Positions 1 to 10,237 of a stretch of 64,000 nucleotides of DNA are shown piece by piece. The position numbers and the translations under genes were made by a program. The notes under the pieces were generated by a model. The model ran no database searches, was not told the DNA's origin, and saw only the letters and a list, made by a program, of their open reading frames with translations. The DNA is taken from the NCBI RefSeq assembly GCF_025717605.1, contig NZ_JAJIRQ010000002.1, forward strand, positions 391,884 to 455,883, in the 5' to 3' direction. Position 1 is the stretch's first letter; each line of letters starts with the position of its first letter. Source of the stretch: Paucibacter sp. TC2R-5. Its GTDB lineage: Bacteria > Pseudomonadota > Gammaproteobacteria > Burkholderiales > Burkholderiaceae_C.

Positions 1-456
1 CAGGAGGGCTTGGTGATACCCGAGTGCTTTGTGCAGTTCGGCATCCGGTCGGCCGGCCAGCGCGAGGCGCGCGACTATGTGGCCGACCAGGGCGGCCTGA
101 TTTACACCGCCCGCGCGCTGCGGGGACTGGAAAGCCCTGCCGCCTTAGGCAGCATCTTGCAAGCCGTGCGCGAGCGGATGGCGGCGCATGGCCATCCGCC
201 GCTCTACCTGAGCCTGGACATCGACTGCCTGGATCCGGCCTTCGCGCCGGGCACCGGCACGCCCGAGCCCGGCGGCATGACGACCAACCAGGTTTTCAGC
301 ATCCTGGAAGACCTGGTGCCGCAGCTGAACTTCGTCGGCATGGACTGCGTCGAGGTGGCTCCACCCTATGACCATGCCGAGCTGAGCAGTTACGCTGCGG
401 CGCAGATGGTCTGGACTTATCTCTGCGCTCGCCTGGCTGCGGCCGGCTCGGTCTGA
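1..456 (+). CDS. Agmatinase/arginase-family ureohydrolase, 3' part
   Basis: The frame is open to the left window edge, so only the last 151 codons are seen. The product is the C-terminal half of a binuclear manganese ureohydrolase. The metal-binding stretch SLDIDCLDPAFAPGTGTPEP carries the Asp-x-Asp ligands typical of agmatinases, and the ending with MDCVEVAPPYDHAE is also agmatinase-like. The family hydrolyses agmatine, or a related guanidino compound, to putrescine and urea in the cytoplasm. Substrate cannot be fixed from this half. A hairpin with a T-run lies 14 bases after the stop, so this appears to be the last gene of its transcript. Confidence 0.88.
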   Translation, partial: QEGLVIPECFVQFGIRSAGQREARDYVADQGGLIYTARALRGLESPAALGSILQAVRERMAAHGHPPLYLSLDIDCLDPAFAPGTGTPEPGGMTTNQVFSILEDLVPQLNFVGMDCVEVAPPYDHAELSSYAAAQMVWTYLCARLAAAGSV

Positions 457-469
457 TCGATCCGCCAAG

Positions 470-491
470 TGGGCAATTGACGCCCATTTTT
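470..491 (+). terminator. Rho-independent terminator after the ureohydrolase gene
   Basis: TGGGC and GCCCA form a five-pair stem around the loop AATTGAC and are followed directly by TTTTT. It lies 14 bases after the stop codon and separates the ureohydrolase from the FIST operon. Confidence 0.65.
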
Positions 492-573
492 ACCGCCGCG
501 CAGGTGCAGCCCTCATGCAAAATGGCGCGCTCAGGCCTTGGCCTGCTCATCACCATGACAAAGGACTCGCTCC

Positions 574-1737
574 ATGAAAGTCGCACAGATCACCTTGCGT
601 GAACAGGACGATATCGATGGGGCCTTGGCCGCTTGGTCTGCTTCGCTACCGGCGCCAAGTCTGGTGTTGGCCTTCAGCGCCATTCCTTTATTGAAACGCT
701 TGAGCCCTGCTATCGCCGCGCAATTCCCCACGGCGCTGCGCATGGGTTGCTCAACAGCCGGTGAAATTTCCAGCGCCGGCGTGGGCGACGACAGCTGCGT
801 GCTGACTGCGCTGCGTTTCGAAAACGCCGGCAGCCACGCGCTGCAGGCTTCGACCAAGCTGGCCGATATGGCCGACTCCGAAGCCGCCGGCCGCCGCTTG
901 GCCGAGCAACTCCCGCAGGCCGGCCTGCGCGCCGTCTTGTTGCTGGGTCAAGGTGTCGCCGTCAACGGCAGCGCCTTGATCGCCGGCATGACAGCGGTGC
1001 TGGGTCATGGCGTCACCATCACCGGCGGCCTGGCCGGCGATGCAGCCGCGTTCAAGGAAACCTGGGTGCTGAATCAAAGCGGCGTTCACACCGACCAGCT
1101 GGTGTGCGTTGGTCTCTATGGCGAGGCCCTGGTCTTCGCCCATGGCTCCTTCGGCGGCTGGGCGCCGTTCGGGCCGGCGCGCCGCGTCACCCGCTGCGCC
1201 GGCAATGTCTTGTTCGAATTGGACGGCGAGCCCGCGCTGGACGTCTACAAACGCTACCTCGGCGACTATGCGCGCGACCTGCCGGCCTCGGGCCTGCTAT
1301 TCCCCTTCGCGATGCTGGGCAGCGACCACAACGAGATCGGTTTGATTCGCACCATCTTGGCCGTGGACGAGTCGGTCGGCAGCCTGACCTTGGCCGGCGA
1401 TATCGACCCCGACGGTTACCTCAAGCTGATGCATGCCAGCACCGACGCCCTGGTGGGCGGCGCCGAAAGCGCAGCCCAAGCCGCTGCGGCCGCGGCCGCC
1501 ATGGCCGCACAGGGCGAAGGCCAGGGCCTGGGGATCTTGGTCAGCTGCGTTGGCCGCAAGCTGGTAATGGGCGGTCGGGTCGAGGAAGAAATCGAGGCGG
1601 TGGCCGATGTGTTCGGGCGCTCGGTCGTCTTGACCGGCTTTTATTCCAACGGCGAGATCAGCCCCTTCACCGGCAACCTCGAATGCAAGCTGCACAATCA
1701 AACCATGACGATCACCTACCTCGGTGAGCGCCTCTGA
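574..1737 (+). CDS. FIST-domain sensory protein
   Basis: This 387-residue protein has the FIST N domain (roughly residues 25-220) followed by the FIST C domain (roughly 225-370). Typical features are MGCSTAGEIS, the glycine-rich GLAGDAA segment, and FYSNGEISPF near the end. FIST proteins are cytoplasmic ligand-sensing modules, often encoded beside sensor kinases or chemoreceptors; small ligands such as amino acids have been proposed. The start is an ATG with AAAGGA upstream. A multi-PAS hybrid kinase begins 68 bases downstream on the same strand and is followed by an HD-GYP response regulator. The FIST protein therefore probably supplies the input for that phosphorelay. The ligand is unknown. 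Confidence 0.85.
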   Translation: MKVAQITLREQDDIDGALAAWSASLPAPSLVLAFSAIPLLKRLSPAIAAQFPTALRMGCSTAGEISSAGVGDDSCVLTALRFENAGSHALQASTKLADMADSEAAGRRLAEQLPQAGLRAVLLLGQGVAVNGSALIAGMTAVLGHGVTITGGLAGDAAAFKETWVLNQSGVHTDQLVCVGLYGEALVFAHGSFGGWAPFGPARRVTRCAGNVLFELDGEPALDVYKRYLGDYARDLPASGLLFPFAMLGSDHNEIGLIRTILAVDESVGSLTLAGDIDPDGYLKLMHASTDALVGGAESAAQAAAAAAAMAAQGEGQGLGILVSCVGRKLVMGGRVEEEIEAVADVFGRSVVLTGFYSNGEISPFTGNLECKLHNQTMTITYLGERL

Positions 1738-1805
1738 GCCCCATGCCAAACTCGCGCTAGGCCCTAGTTTCAGACCCAACGCCCAAGCACGCAAATTCAG
1801 CCACG

Positions 1806-4800
1806 ATGCACAAGCTGCTTTCACGCCAGATCAAGCGCCTGCTGGGCAGCGACGAGGCCCAGTTGCCCGCCTTGCTGACGGAGCTGGCCGAACTGGCGCA
1901 AGAGCCCAGCTTGTCACCGGCAGCGGCCAAACTGCTCCTTGGCCTGGGCGGCATGTTCGAACGGGTTGACGGCGCTTATGAACAAAGTGATCGCGACCTC
2001 GACCTGCGCACGCGCAGCCTGGAGCTCAGCTCGGTCGAGTTGAGCGGCGCCTTCGACCGCATTCGCAAGGAGCTGGCCAGCCGCACACGCGCGATCGAGT
2101 CGCTGCGTGCCACCGCGCAAGGGCTTTTGCAGTCCACCGGCAACACGCCGGCGGCGCTGCAGGATGACAACGATCTGGAGGCCTTGTCCCAGCTGATGGC
2201 CGAGCTGGTGCGCCAGCGCGAGGACAGCCAAGAAAACTTGCAACATGCGCTGGACGAGCTGGCAGACCAGAAGTTTGCGCTTGACCAGCATGGCATCGTC
2301 AGCATCACCAATCTGGCCGGCGATATTACTTATGTCAACGACAAGTTCTGCCAAATCAGCGGCTACCGTCGGGAAAAACTGTTAGGCCAGAACCATCGCA
2401 TGATCAATTCGGGCCTGCACCCGGAGGCCTTCTTCGCCAATTTGTGGTCCACCATTTCGGCCGGCCGCGTTTGGCATGGCGATGTCTGCAATCGCGCGCA
2501 GGCTGGGCACCTCTATTGGGTGCAGGCAACCATCGTGCCGCTCAAGGGCAAGTCCGGCAAGCCCGAGCAATACATCGCCATCCGCACCGAGATCACCGAG
2601 CGCAAGAATATGGAGGCCGCCGTCAAAGCGGGCGAGGCCCGGCTGCGCCACATCACGAATACGGTGCCCGGCGTGTTGTTTCGCTGCCAAGTCAATCTGC
2701 AAAGCCGGCACATCAAGTTCAGCTACGTCAGCGACCGCCTGAAAGAGATTCGCGGCCTGGAGCCCGAGGCCTTGTTGGGCGATGGCCGGCTGGCGGTGGC
2801 GCAAATTGCACCGGAATTTCGCGAGCGCTGCGTGCAAGGCGTGTTGAACGCGGCCCGCGTGCATGGCCCCTGGCGCGATGACTACAAAATCATCCTGCCC
2901 GACGGCAGCCAACGCTGGCTGCGCTCCGAAATCCGCCCCGAGCCCGATCTGGCCGATGACGGCGCCGTCATCTACAGCGGCATCTGGCAAGACGTGACGC
3001 AGCTCAAAGAAGCCGGTGCGCGGCTCAGAGACATCACCGAGAGCATCCCGGTGGCGGTGTTCCAGGCCTACACCTCGCCCACCGGCTGGCGCTCGATGCC
3101 GTTTTGCAGCCCGGCGATCACGCGCATCTGCGGCGTGGCGCCGGACGATCTCGTCCAGGACGCGCAAAGCTTGGTCGAGCAGGTGGATGCCGATGACGCC
3201 GCCGTCCTGGCGGCCACCTTTGTCGAATCGGCGCAGAGCCTATGCGCCGTGACGATGGACTTCCGCATGCGCCACAAGGTCAGCGGCGCGCTGGTTTGGG
3301 TGCATGGCGAGGTGCAGCCCAAACGCGCCGCCGATGGCGGCATCGTCTGGAACGGTTACCTGACCGATATCAGCGAGGCCAAGCAGGTCTCCGAAGAGCT
3401 GCGCCGCGCCAAAGAGGGCGCCGAGGCGGCCAACCGCGCCAAGAGCGACTTCCTGGCCAATATGAGCCATGAGATTCGCACACCGATGAACGGCATCATC
3501 GGCATGACCGAGCTGGCTCTGGATGACGCCGTCGACACCGAACAACGCGACCATTTGCTGGTGGTCAAAGACTCCGCCGAGGCCTTGCTGCGCGTCATCA
3601 ACGACATTCTTGACTTCTCCAAGATCGAGGCGGGCAAGCTGCAGATCGAGTCGATCGCCTTTGATCTGGAGGCCACCATCCGCGACACCCTCAAGCCGCT
3701 GGCCCTGCGCGCCAATGACAAGGGCCTGGAGCTTTTGTGCAGCCTGGCCCCGGACTTGCCACGGCAGCCCTTGCTCGGCGACCCCGGGCGGCTGCGGCAA
3801 ATTTTGATCAATCTGATCGGGAACGCGATCAAGTTCACCGAGCATGGCGAGGTGGCTTTGGAGCTCAGCCTGGCCGCTGGCACCGAGGAGTCGCCCAGCG
3901 TCTTGTTCACCATTCGCGACACCGGCGTGGGCATACCGGCAGAAAACCTGAACTCCATCTTCGACGCTTTTGCCCAGGAAGATAGCTCGATCACCCGCCG
4001 CTTTGGCGGCACCGGCCTGGGCCTGACGATCTCCTCCCGCCTGGTCGAGGCGATGGGCGGCACGCTCTGGGTCGACAGCGAACTGGGCCGGGGCAGCAAC
4101 TTTCACTTTGCCCTGCCCTATGCACTGGCTGGGCAGCAACTCGCCGAGCCGCCGGCGAGCAGTCGGCCCGAGCCTGCGGCAGGCACGCCGGGCCCTCAGG
4201 CCGACGATGGGCTCGATGTGCTCCTTGTCGAAGACCACCCGGTCAACCAGCAGCTGGCCACCACCTTGCTGCAGCGCAGTGGCCACCATGTCAGCTTGGC
4301 CGAGAACGGCCAGCAAGCGCTGGATATGCTGGCGCAGCGCCGCTTCGATCTGGTCTTGATGGACATGATGATGCCGGTATTGGACGGCCTGGAGGCCACG
4401 CGCCGCTTTCGGGCCAGCGAGCCCACAGACCGCGCACGCACGCCCATCCTGGCGATGACGGCGCGCGCCACCGCGGCCGATCGCGAGCTCTGCATCGCGG
4501 CCGGTATGGACGATTACCTGTCCAAACCATTTGACGTCAAAGCCTTTCAATTGATGGTGCAACGCTATTTGCCAGCGGCCGGCGTCAAGCAGGCCCTGCC
4601 GGCCCAGACCATGCCGGCCCCGATCGAGGCCACGCCGACCTTCGACTACGCGCAGGCGCTCAAGGAGGCCGATCAAGACGTGATCTCCATCATCAGCTCT
4701 ATTTTTGTGCGTCGCTGGCCGCTTGAGGTCGAAAAGCTGGATGCCGCGCTGGCGGCGCAAGATATCAATGCGCTGCTGCATGGCGGGCATGCCTTGAAGG

Positions 4801-4970
4801 GCACTTTGGGCATGTTCAATGCCCGCCCTGCCGCCAATATGGCGCGACAAGTCGAAGAACAGGCCGAAAAAAGCAGTATGGTCGGCATGCCCGAGTTGGT
4901 GGCCGCGCTCAAACTCGAAGTCACGCGGCTGCTGAAAGCCTTGGCCCAACATCCTCAAGCCGGGAACTGA
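1806..4970 (+). CDS. Multi-PAS hybrid sensor histidine kinase with REC and Hpt domains
   Basis: This 1054-residue protein has a helical N-terminus without an obvious membrane segment. Three PAS-like domains follow (about 155-275, 280-400 and 405-525). Then come a HisKA domain with phospho-acceptor His555 in [10 protein letters not shown], an HATPase domain (about 655-780; [15 protein letters not shown]), a REC domain with Asp853 in LMDMMMP, and an Hpt domain with His995 in [10 protein letters not shown]. All phosphotransfer residues are present, so it can run a complete His-Asp-His relay. The REC-HD-GYP gene begins one base after its stop codon, which makes that protein the natural final acceptor. 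It is probably cytoplasmic and reads a soluble signal, perhaps through the upstream FIST protein. Confidence 0.93.
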   Translation: MHKLLSRQIKRLLGSDEAQLPALLTELAELAQEPSLSPAAAKLLLGLGGMFERVDGAYEQSDRDLDLRTRSLELSSVELSGAFDRIRKELASRTRAIESLRATAQGLLQSTGNTPAALQDDNDLEALSQLMAELVRQREDSQENLQHALDELADQKFALDQHGIVSITNLAGDITYVNDKFCQISGYRREKLLGQNHRMINSGLHPEAFFANLWSTISAGRVWHGDVCNRAQAGHLYWVQATIVPLKGKSGKPEQYIAIRTEITERKNMEAAVKAGEARLRHITNTVPGVLFRCQVNLQSRHIKFSYVSDRLKEIRGLEPEALLGDGRLAVAQIAPEFRERCVQGVLNAARVHGPWRDDYKIILPDGSQRWLRSEIRPEPDLADDGAVIYSGIWQDVTQLKEAGARLRDITESIPVAVFQAYTSPTGWRSMPFCSPAITRICGVAPDDLVQDAQSLVEQVDADDAAVLAATFVESAQSLCAVTMDFRMRHKVSGALVWVHGEVQPKRAADGGIVWNGYLTDISEAKQVSEELRRAKEGAEAANRAKSDFLANMSHEIRTPMNGIIGMTELALDDAVDTEQRDHLLVVKDSAEALLRVINDILDFSKIEAGKLQIESIAFDLEATIRDTLKPLALRANDKGLELLCSLAPDLPRQPLLGDPGRLRQILINLIGNAIKFTEHGEVALELSLAAGTEESPSVLFTIRDTGVGIPAENLNSIFDAFAQEDSSITRRFGGTGLGLTISSRLVEAMGGTLWVDSELGRGSNFHFALPYALAGQQLAEPPASSRPEPAAGTPGPQADDGLDVLLVEDHPVNQQLATTLLQRSGHHVSLAENGQQALDMLAQRRFDLVLMDMMMPVLDGLEATRRFRASEPTDRARTPILAMTARATAADRELCIAAGMDDYLSKPFDVKAFQLMVQRYLPAAGVKQALPAQTMPAPIEATPTFDYAQALKEADQDVISIISSIFVRRWPLEVEKLDAALAAQDINALLHGGHALKGTLGMFNARPAANMARQVEEQAEKSSMVGMPELVAALKLEVTRLLKALAQHPQAGN

Positions 4971-4971
4971 T

Positions 4972-6054
4972 ATGCACGATGATCAAGTGAAACGGCAGGT
5001 CTTGATCGTTGACGACAACGAGATCAATCTGACCCTGTTTGAAGCGCTGGTAAGCAAGCTCGGCGAGATCGAAGCCAAGTGCTTTGCCTCGGCCACCGAA
5101 GGCCTGGCCTGGGCGCAGCAATATCAACCCGACCTGATCATCGTCGACTACATGATGCCGGAGCTCGACGGCGTGCAATTCATCGAGCGCCTGCGCGCCA
5201 CCCCCGGCAAAGACAGCGTGCCCATCTTGATGATCACCGCCAATGATCAAAAGCCGGTGCGCTACCGCGCCCTCAACGCCGGTGCCTCGGACTTCTTGAT
5301 CAAACCGATCGACAAGGTCGAATTCCTGGCGCGCAGCAGCAATCTGTTGGCCCTGAGCGAGATTCGCCGCAAGCTGGACGACCGCGCCGCCTGGCTGGCC
5401 GACGAGGTGCGCCAGGCTACCGCCAAGATCGTCGAGCGCGAACGCGAGACGGTGATCCGCTTGGCCAAGGCGGCCGAGTACCGCGACCCCGAAACCGGCG
5501 CGCATATCCTGCGCATGGCCCATTACTCACGTTTGATCGCCAAGGGCCTGGGCCTGAGCGAGGCCGAGCAAGATCTGCTGCTGCAGGCCGCTCCGTTGCA
5601 TGACATCGGCAAGGTCGGCATCAGCGACGCCATCCTGCTCAAACCCGGCCGCCTGACACCGGCCGAATTCGAGTTCATGAAACAGCACGCCGCTTATGGC
5701 GCCGAAATCCTGAAGGACAGCAACTCCAGCATCTTGCAAGCCGGCGCAGCGATTGCGCTGGGTCATCACGAAAAATTTGACGGCAGCGGCTATCCGGCCG
5801 GCTTGGGCGGCGAGGCCATCCCGATTTTCTGCCGCATCGTCGCGGTGGCCGATGTGTTCGACGCCTTGACCTCTGCGCGCCCCTACAAGGCGGCCTGGTC
5901 GCTCGACGATGCCGTCGCCCATATCCGGGCCCAGTCGGGCAGCCATTTCGACCCGGCCTGCGTGAAGGTTTTCTTTGATTTGTGGCCCGAGGTCTTAGAG
6001 ATCCGCGAGCGCTTCAGGGACGACGACTGGAGCAGCTTGTTGGCGCCTTTGTAA
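4972..6054 (+). CDS. REC-HD-GYP response regulator, cyclic di-GMP phosphodiesterase
   Basis: The 360-residue protein has a receiver domain (residues 8-125; Asp59 in VDYMMPELDG, Lys in LIKPID) and a linker. An HD-GYP domain follows (about 160-350), with the HD pair at 210-211 in HDIGKVGI, paired His at 265-266, and the GYP motif in FDGSGYPAGLGG. HD-GYP enzymes linearise cyclic di-GMP to pGpG or GMP. The metal-binding and GYP residues are intact, so activity is expected. It overlaps the end of the FIST/hybrid-kinase operon, whose Hpt domain probably phosphorylates it. It is thus the output that couples the sensed signal to lower cyclic di-GMP. Confidence 0.93.
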   Translation: MHDDQVKRQVLIVDDNEINLTLFEALVSKLGEIEAKCFASATEGLAWAQQYQPDLIIVDYMMPELDGVQFIERLRATPGKDSVPILMITANDQKPVRYRALNAGASDFLIKPIDKVEFLARSSNLLALSEIRRKLDDRAAWLADEVRQATAKIVERERETVIRLAKAAEYRDPETGAHILRMAHYSRLIAKGLGLSEAEQDLLLQAAPLHDIGKVGISDAILLKPGRLTPAEFEFMKQHAAYGAEILKDSNSSILQAGAAIALGHHEKFDGSGYPAGLGGEAIPIFCRIVAVADVFDALTSARPYKAAWSLDDAVAHIRAQSGSHFDPACVKVFFDLWPEVLEIRERFRDDDWSSLLAPL

Positions 6055-6064
6055 GCGCATCGGC

Positions 6065-6946
6065 TCAAACTGGTTTCAGGCCTTTTATAAAGGCCAAGAC
6101 CTGCGCCGCCATCGTCGCAGTCGCTTTGGGCGCTTCAATATCGCCGGCCAGCACATGCTGACCCGCGCTTTCGCTGTAATCCACTTCAATCAAGCATTTG
6201 CTCGCGCTGCCCACGCGCTTGAAGGCCGCCCGCGCATCCGCCACATTGATGACGCTGTCTCGCGGCGACAGCAGCATCAGCAAGGGCGCCGTGACCGCCT
6301 CCAGCTTGCTGGCCCGCACCTGCCTCACCAAGGCCATCATCGGGTCCAAGGCCGAGGTCGGGTACTCATGCGTCCAATAGCGCGCTTTGGTCGCATTGCC
6401 GGGCTTGTAGCGCATCACGCCGCCATGCACCCAATGGATCAGTGCGCGGCCCCAGGACCAATTGATCAGCGCAGCAAAGCGGTCTTTGGGGCCAAAGTTG
6501 GGCGACACCAACACCCAGGCCGCCACATCACGCCCCTGCGGCTGCAAGGCGGCCCAGGCCGCCAGCGTGGCGCCGGTTGAAGTGCCCATGACCAGCACGC
6601 GCTCGCCCAACTGATGACCCAGCGCCAGCGCCTCCAGGGCATCGGCCTGCCATTGCGCCACCGACATGCCGGCCATGGCAGCACCCGGCCGGCCATGGCC
6701 ACTCAGCCGGGTATAGAACACATGGCCGCCCAGGCCCTGCGCCAACAGCTCCGGCAACGGCGCCATCTCTTGGCGCGTGGCCGTAAAGCCGTGCAGATAG
6801 ACCACCGCCCAGGGCGCCCGCACGCGGCCGGCTGCACCCCAGACGATTTGTTTCTCGGCCCCCGGCGTGACGTCATGCAGGCGCGCCTCGGCAGCGGCCA
6901 GATGGGCATCGAGCTGATCGAGCTGCGAGGGCAGCTCGTCACTCAC
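6065..6946 (-). CDS. Alpha/beta hydrolase
   Basis: A serine hydrolase of the alpha/beta fold. YLHGFTATRQE resembles the oxyanion-hole HG region, and MGTSTGATLAAW holds the nucleophile Ser in a G-x-S-x-G elbow. An Asp in LLSPRDSVINVADA and a late His in ESAGQHVLAGD complete the triad. I chose the GTG at 6946, 17 bases after the stop of the upstream aminotransferase. A longer frame would run into that gene, and no strong ribosome site is seen. The protein is about 293 residues with no clear signal peptide. Substrate is unknown; carboxylesterase or lysophospholipase-like activity is possible. It lies downstream of, and probably co-transcribed with, the aminotransferase gene. Confidence 0.8.
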   Translation of the reverse strand: MSDELPSQLDQLDAHLAAAEARLHDVTPGAEKQIVWGAAGRVRAPWAVVYLHGFTATRQEMAPLPELLAQGLGGHVFYTRLSGHGRPGAAMAGMSVAQWQADALEALALGHQLGERVLVMGTSTGATLAAWAALQPQGRDVAAWVLVSPNFGPKDRFAALINWSWGRALIHWVHGGVMRYKPGNATKARYWTHEYPTSALDPMMALVRQVRASKLEAVTAPLLMLLSPRDSVINVADARAAFKRVGSASKCLIEVDYSESAGQHVLAGDIEAPKATATMAAQVLAFIKGLKPV

Positions 6947-6963
6947 TCGTGCAGGGTCTGATT

Positions 6964-8151
6964 TCAGGCCAAAACGGCTGCCATCGCGGCGGCCGTAGCC
7001 TCGACGTTCTTGCTGTTCAAGCCGGCCACGCACATGCGGCCCGAACGGACCAAATACACGGCGAACTCTTCCTTCAGGCGATCCACCTGAGCGGCCGTCA
7101 GGCCGGTGTAGCTGAACATGCCGCGCTGAGTCAAGAAGTAGTCGAAATTGCGGCCCGGCAGCTTGGCGCTGAGCACCTCGTACAAGGCGTTGCGCATTTC
7201 GTGAATGCGCTGACGCATCTCGGTGACTTCACCTTCCCACTGCGAACGCAGGGCCGGGTCGGTCAGCACGCGTGCGACCAGCTGGCCACCATGCATGGGC
7301 GGGTTGGAGTAGTTGCGACGGATCAGGAACTTCAGCTGACCCAGCACATTGACCGCCTGCGCGGCATCCGGGCAGACCACGCTCAGCGCACCGCAACGCT
7401 CGCCATACAAGCTCATGCTCTTGGAGAAGCTGTTGGCGACGAAGAAGCTCAGGCCGGCGTCGGCCATGGCGCGGATCGCGAACGCGTCCTCATCGATGCC
7501 GTCACCATAACCTTGGTAAGCCAGGTCCAGGAAGGGCAGCAGGTCGCGCTCTTTCAAGACCGGGATCAGCTCATCCCACTGCAGCGGGCTCAGGTCCACG
7601 CCGGTCGGGTTGTGGCAGCAAGCGTGCATCAAGACCACGCTCTTGGCGGGCAGTGCCTTGATGGCGGCCAGCATGTCGGCAAAACGCACGCCGCCGGTGG
7701 CCGCGTCGTAATATGGGTAAGTCTTGACCTCAATCCCGGAGCCTTCAAACACCGCACGATGGTTGTCCCAGGTAGGGTCGGACACATAGATCGCGCTGTC
7801 GGGGAAATAGCGCTTGATGAAATCGGCGCCGACCTTGAGGCCGCCGCTGGAGCCGACGCTCTGTATCGTCACCGTGCGCTCCAGCACCGGGTTGCCTTCG
7901 CCGAACAAGAGCTTTTGCACGGCGCTACGGAAATTGGCCGCGCCTTCCATAGGCAGATAAGGCCGCGCGCCGGCCTCGGCCACCACTTGCAATTCCGCCT
8001 TGCGGACCGAATCCAGCATCGGGATCTTGCCGTTGTCGTCGAAGTAAATTCCGATCGACAGATTGATCTTGCCCGCGCGGGTGTCTTTCTGGAAAGCCTC
8101 GTTGAGGCTCAGGATAGGGTCGCCGGCGTAGGCGTCAACGTGGTGAAACAT
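6964..8151 (-). CDS. Aromatic/aspartate aminotransferase
   Basis: A class I PLP-dependent aminotransferase of 395 residues, close to the size of TyrB/AspC. Diagnostic stretches are the start [16 protein letters not shown], the [10 protein letters not shown] region (Asn of the active site), [11 protein letters not shown] with the Asp that pairs with the PLP ring nitrogen, and [13 protein letters not shown] with the Schiff-base Lys. It exchanges amino groups between aspartate or aromatic amino acids and 2-oxoglutarate in the cytoplasm. The ATG at 8151 matches the family's N-terminus and is preceded by GGAG. An in-frame upstream start is less likely. Which substrate dominates (tyrB versus aspC) cannot be told from sequence. 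Confidence 0.93.
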   Translation of the reverse strand: MFHHVDAYAGDPILSLNEAFQKDTRAGKINLSIGIYFDDNGKIPMLDSVRKAELQVVAEAGARPYLPMEGAANFRSAVQKLLFGEGNPVLERTVTIQSVGSSGGLKVGADFIKRYFPDSAIYVSDPTWDNHRAVFEGSGIEVKTYPYYDAATGGVRFADMLAAIKALPAKSVVLMHACCHNPTGVDLSPLQWDELIPVLKERDLLPFLDLAYQGYGDGIDEDAFAIRAMADAGLSFFVANSFSKSMSLYGERCGALSVVCPDAAQAVNVLGQLKFLIRRNYSNPPMHGGQLVARVLTDPALRSQWEGEVTEMRQRIHEMRNALYEVLSAKLPGRNFDYFLTQRGMFSYTGLTAAQVDRLKEEFAVYLVRSGRMCVAGLNSKNVEATAAAMAAVLA

Positions 8152-8208
8152 GGTCAGGGCTCCAAGCAAAGTGGGTCGAAACTGGAAACATTATCGCGGG
8201 GCTTGCGT

Positions 8209-9264
8209 TTACCGATCTTGCCGCTCCAGCAGCATCGCGTCGCCATAGCTGAAAAAGCGATATTTGGCGGCGATGGCATGGCGGTATAGCGCCATGATGG
8301 GCTCGTAGCCCGCAAAGGCGCTGACCAACATCATCAGCGTGCTCTTGGGCAGATGGAAGTTGGTGACGAGCCGGTCGACGACGCGAAATTGAAAGCCGGG
8401 CGTGATGAAGATATCGGTCTCGCGCGCGCCAGCAAGAAGCTCACCGCCCACAGCCGCCGACTCCAGCGCCCGCAGCGTGGTCGTGCCTACGGCCACGACC
8501 CGACCGCCGCGCGCCTTGCACGCAGTGATCGCAGTCACTGTTTCTGGCGTCACCTCAAACCACTCGCTATGCATCTTGTGCTCATCGAGCTTTTCCACCC
8601 GCACCGGCTGAAAGGTGCCGGCGCCGACATGCAGGGTGACATGCGCGGTGGCCACGCCGCGCTCAGTCAAGCGGGCCAGCAAGGCCTCATCAAAATGCAA
8701 GGCAGCGGTCGGCGCCGCCACGGCACCCGGCTCCTTGGCGAACACCGTTTGGTAACGCCGCACATCATCGGCCTCATCGGCATGCTCGATATAAGGCGGC
8801 AACGGCACATGGCCATGCTGCTCCAGCAGCGCAAATGGGTCGCTGGGAAAGCGCAGATGGAACATGCCGTTGTCTGGGCCACAGCGGCCCAGCACCTCGG
8901 CGTCAAACGCATCATTGAAGCGCACAAAGCTGCCGGGCTTGGGGCTCTTGCTGGCGCGCACATGCGCCCAAACCTCCAAAGTGCCAGGGAGGACTCGCTC
9001 GATCAAGGCTTCCACCGAGCCGCCAGACATCTTGGCGCCATACAGACGCGCCTTGATCACCTTGGTGTTGTTGAAGACCAGCAAATCGCCGGCCATCAAC
9101 AGCTCAGGTAACTCGTAAAAAACGCGGTCCACCGGCGGCTGGCTGCGGCCGTCCAAAAGGCGGGAGCCGCTGCGCTCGGGCGCAGGATGCTGGGCAATCA
9201 GCTCGGGCGGCAGTTCGAAATCAAAGTCGCTGACGCTGTGAACGAAAACAGGTGTGGATTGCAT
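8209..9264 (-). CDS. queA: tRNA preQ1(34) S-adenosylmethionine ribosyltransferase-isomerase
   Basis: QueA transfers and rearranges the ribose of S-adenosylmethionine onto preQ1 in tRNA anticodons, giving epoxyqueuosine. The 351-residue length fits the family. Recognisable stretches are [14 protein letters not shown] at the start, [28 protein letters not shown] in the middle and [19 protein letters not shown] near the end. I chose the ATG at 9264 because it begins just before the conserved region; a longer in-frame extension has no family similarity. Its downstream partner tgt is not the next gene here, since the aminotransferase follows on the same strand. Confidence 0.96.
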   Translation of the reverse strand: MQSTPVFVHSVSDFDFELPPELIAQHPAPERSGSRLLDGRSQPPVDRVFYELPELLMAGDLLVFNNTKVIKARLYGAKMSGGSVEALIERVLPGTLEVWAHVRASKSPKPGSFVRFNDAFDAEVLGRCGPDNGMFHLRFPSDPFALLEQHGHVPLPPYIEHADEADDVRRYQTVFAKEPGAVAAPTAALHFDEALLARLTERGVATAHVTLHVGAGTFQPVRVEKLDEHKMHSEWFEVTPETVTAITACKARGGRVVAVGTTTLRALESAAVGGELLAGARETDIFITPGFQFRVVDRLVTNFHLPKSTLMMLVSAFAGYEPIMALYRHAIAAKYRFFSYGDAMLLERQDR

Positions 9265-9397
9265 GTGATGTTGAGGGCCGGACGGACCCGTGCCAAGCAG
9301 AAAACTGGATTTGCATTTTCCCATGCTCGCGTTTGACGCAAGTCAAGTACTCGGGAACGCCTCGGTGCGACTATTTGTCCAAGGAGCTAAGCATTCA

Positions 9398-9802
9398 ATG
9401 ACTCATTCCCAAGACCTCACCCCCGGCCAGCGCGCGCTGATCGAAGCAGGTTTGCTGCAACGCCAGCGCTCTTTGGAGCAAGAGCTGCAAACCCAGCTCG
9501 GTGCACAGGGTCGCGTCGAGCATGCGCGCGAGCAGTTGCTGCAAGACGGCGATGGCGAACAAGCCCATGCCGCCGACCGAGAAGTGGACTTGGCACGCAG
9601 CGACGCCAATCTTGAGGCCCTGCGTCAAGTCAACGGAGCCTTGCAACGCCTGCGCAGCCCCGAGTTCGGCCGCTGTGGCGATTGCGGCGAAGCGATCGCC
9701 TTCGACCGCTTGAAGGCCAATCCCCAGGCCTTGCGCTGCATCAACTGCCAAACCGCCGACGAACGCAGCCATGGCGGCGCCGCTATCCACAACAAACTCT
9801 GA
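9398..9802 (+). CDS. TraR/DksA-family zinc-finger protein
   Basis: A 134-residue protein with an N-terminal coiled-coil region (residues about 10-90) and a C-terminal four-cysteine zinc finger of form C-x2-C-x17-C-x2-C (CGDC ... CINC). This is the DksA/TraR layout. Such proteins bind in the secondary channel of RNA polymerase and modulate transcription, often with ppGpp. It is shorter than true DksA, and the coiled-coil tip (sequence DREVDLARSD) differs from the DksA DxxDxA tip, so the function may be divergent. AGGAG lies upstream of the ATG. It is transcribed away from queA. Confidence 0.85.
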   Translation: MTHSQDLTPGQRALIEAGLLQRQRSLEQELQTQLGAQGRVEHAREQLLQDGDGEQAHAADREVDLARSDANLEALRQVNGALQRLRSPEFGRCGDCGEAIAFDRLKANPQALRCINCQTADERSHGGAAIHNKL

Positions 9803-9838
9803 CTCTTTTCTCTTTCTCAACCCTTCAAAGGTAAGCAA

Positions 9839-10219
9839 ATGACAATGTTTCACGCCGTCGTATGGCTCGATCACCAAAGCGCCAAAGTCCTGCAATTTGA
9901 CGAAGCCCATGTGCAGGCCGAAAAGGTCAAGGCGCACAGCCACCACACCAAACAACATGGCAGCGCCGTGCGCAGCGAGCATGAATATTTCGGCGAAGTT
10001 TGCGACGCGCTGAACGGCATTGAAGAAGTGCTGGTCGTGGGCTCCTCCACCGCCCAAGCCGACTTCAAGCATTACGCCGACAAGCACCGCCCGCAAACCG
10101 CCAAGCACATCGTCGGCTACGAGACCGTCGACCACCCCACCGAGAACCAGCTCATCGCCATGGCCAGAAAGTACTTCCTGAAGTACGACCGCATGGCCGG
10201 GACACCGTCGCCGATGTGA
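9839..10219 (+). CDS. Small conserved protein, possibly eRF1-domain-like
   Basis: A 126-residue cytoplasmic protein beginning MTMFHAVVWLDHQSAKVLQF. The motif VVWLDHQSAKV, the many histidines, the central VLVVGSSTAQADF strand and the ending KHIVGYETVDHPTENQ match a family common in Burkholderiales. It is often labelled translational machinery protein because its fold resembles a domain of archaeal release factor eRF1. Direct function is not established. AAAGG precedes the ATG and the gene lies 36 bases behind the DksA-like gene, so the two are probably co-transcribed. Confidence 0.65.
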   Translation: MTMFHAVVWLDHQSAKVLQFDEAHVQAEKVKAHSHHTKQHGSAVRSEHEYFGEVCDALNGIEEVLVVGSSTAQADFKHYADKHRPQTAKHIVGYETVDHPTENQLIAMARKYFLKYDRMAGTPSPM

Positions 10220-10237
10220 GTTAGATCGCCAACGGAG

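Noticed and set aside
3240-4958. Long antisense open frame (572 codons) inside the hybrid kinase gene
   Set aside because: The plus-strand frame carries a full kinase/REC/Hpt domain order; the antisense frame has no recognisable domain and is a by-product of high GC codon use.
6078-6094. Palindrome GGCCTTTTATAAAGGCC
   Set aside because: It lies inside the last codons of the hydrolase gene and has no T-run, so a terminator call was not made.
6949-8289. Plus-strand open frame of 446 codons over the aminotransferase
   Set aside because: The minus strand encodes a complete class I aminotransferase; the plus frame has no match.
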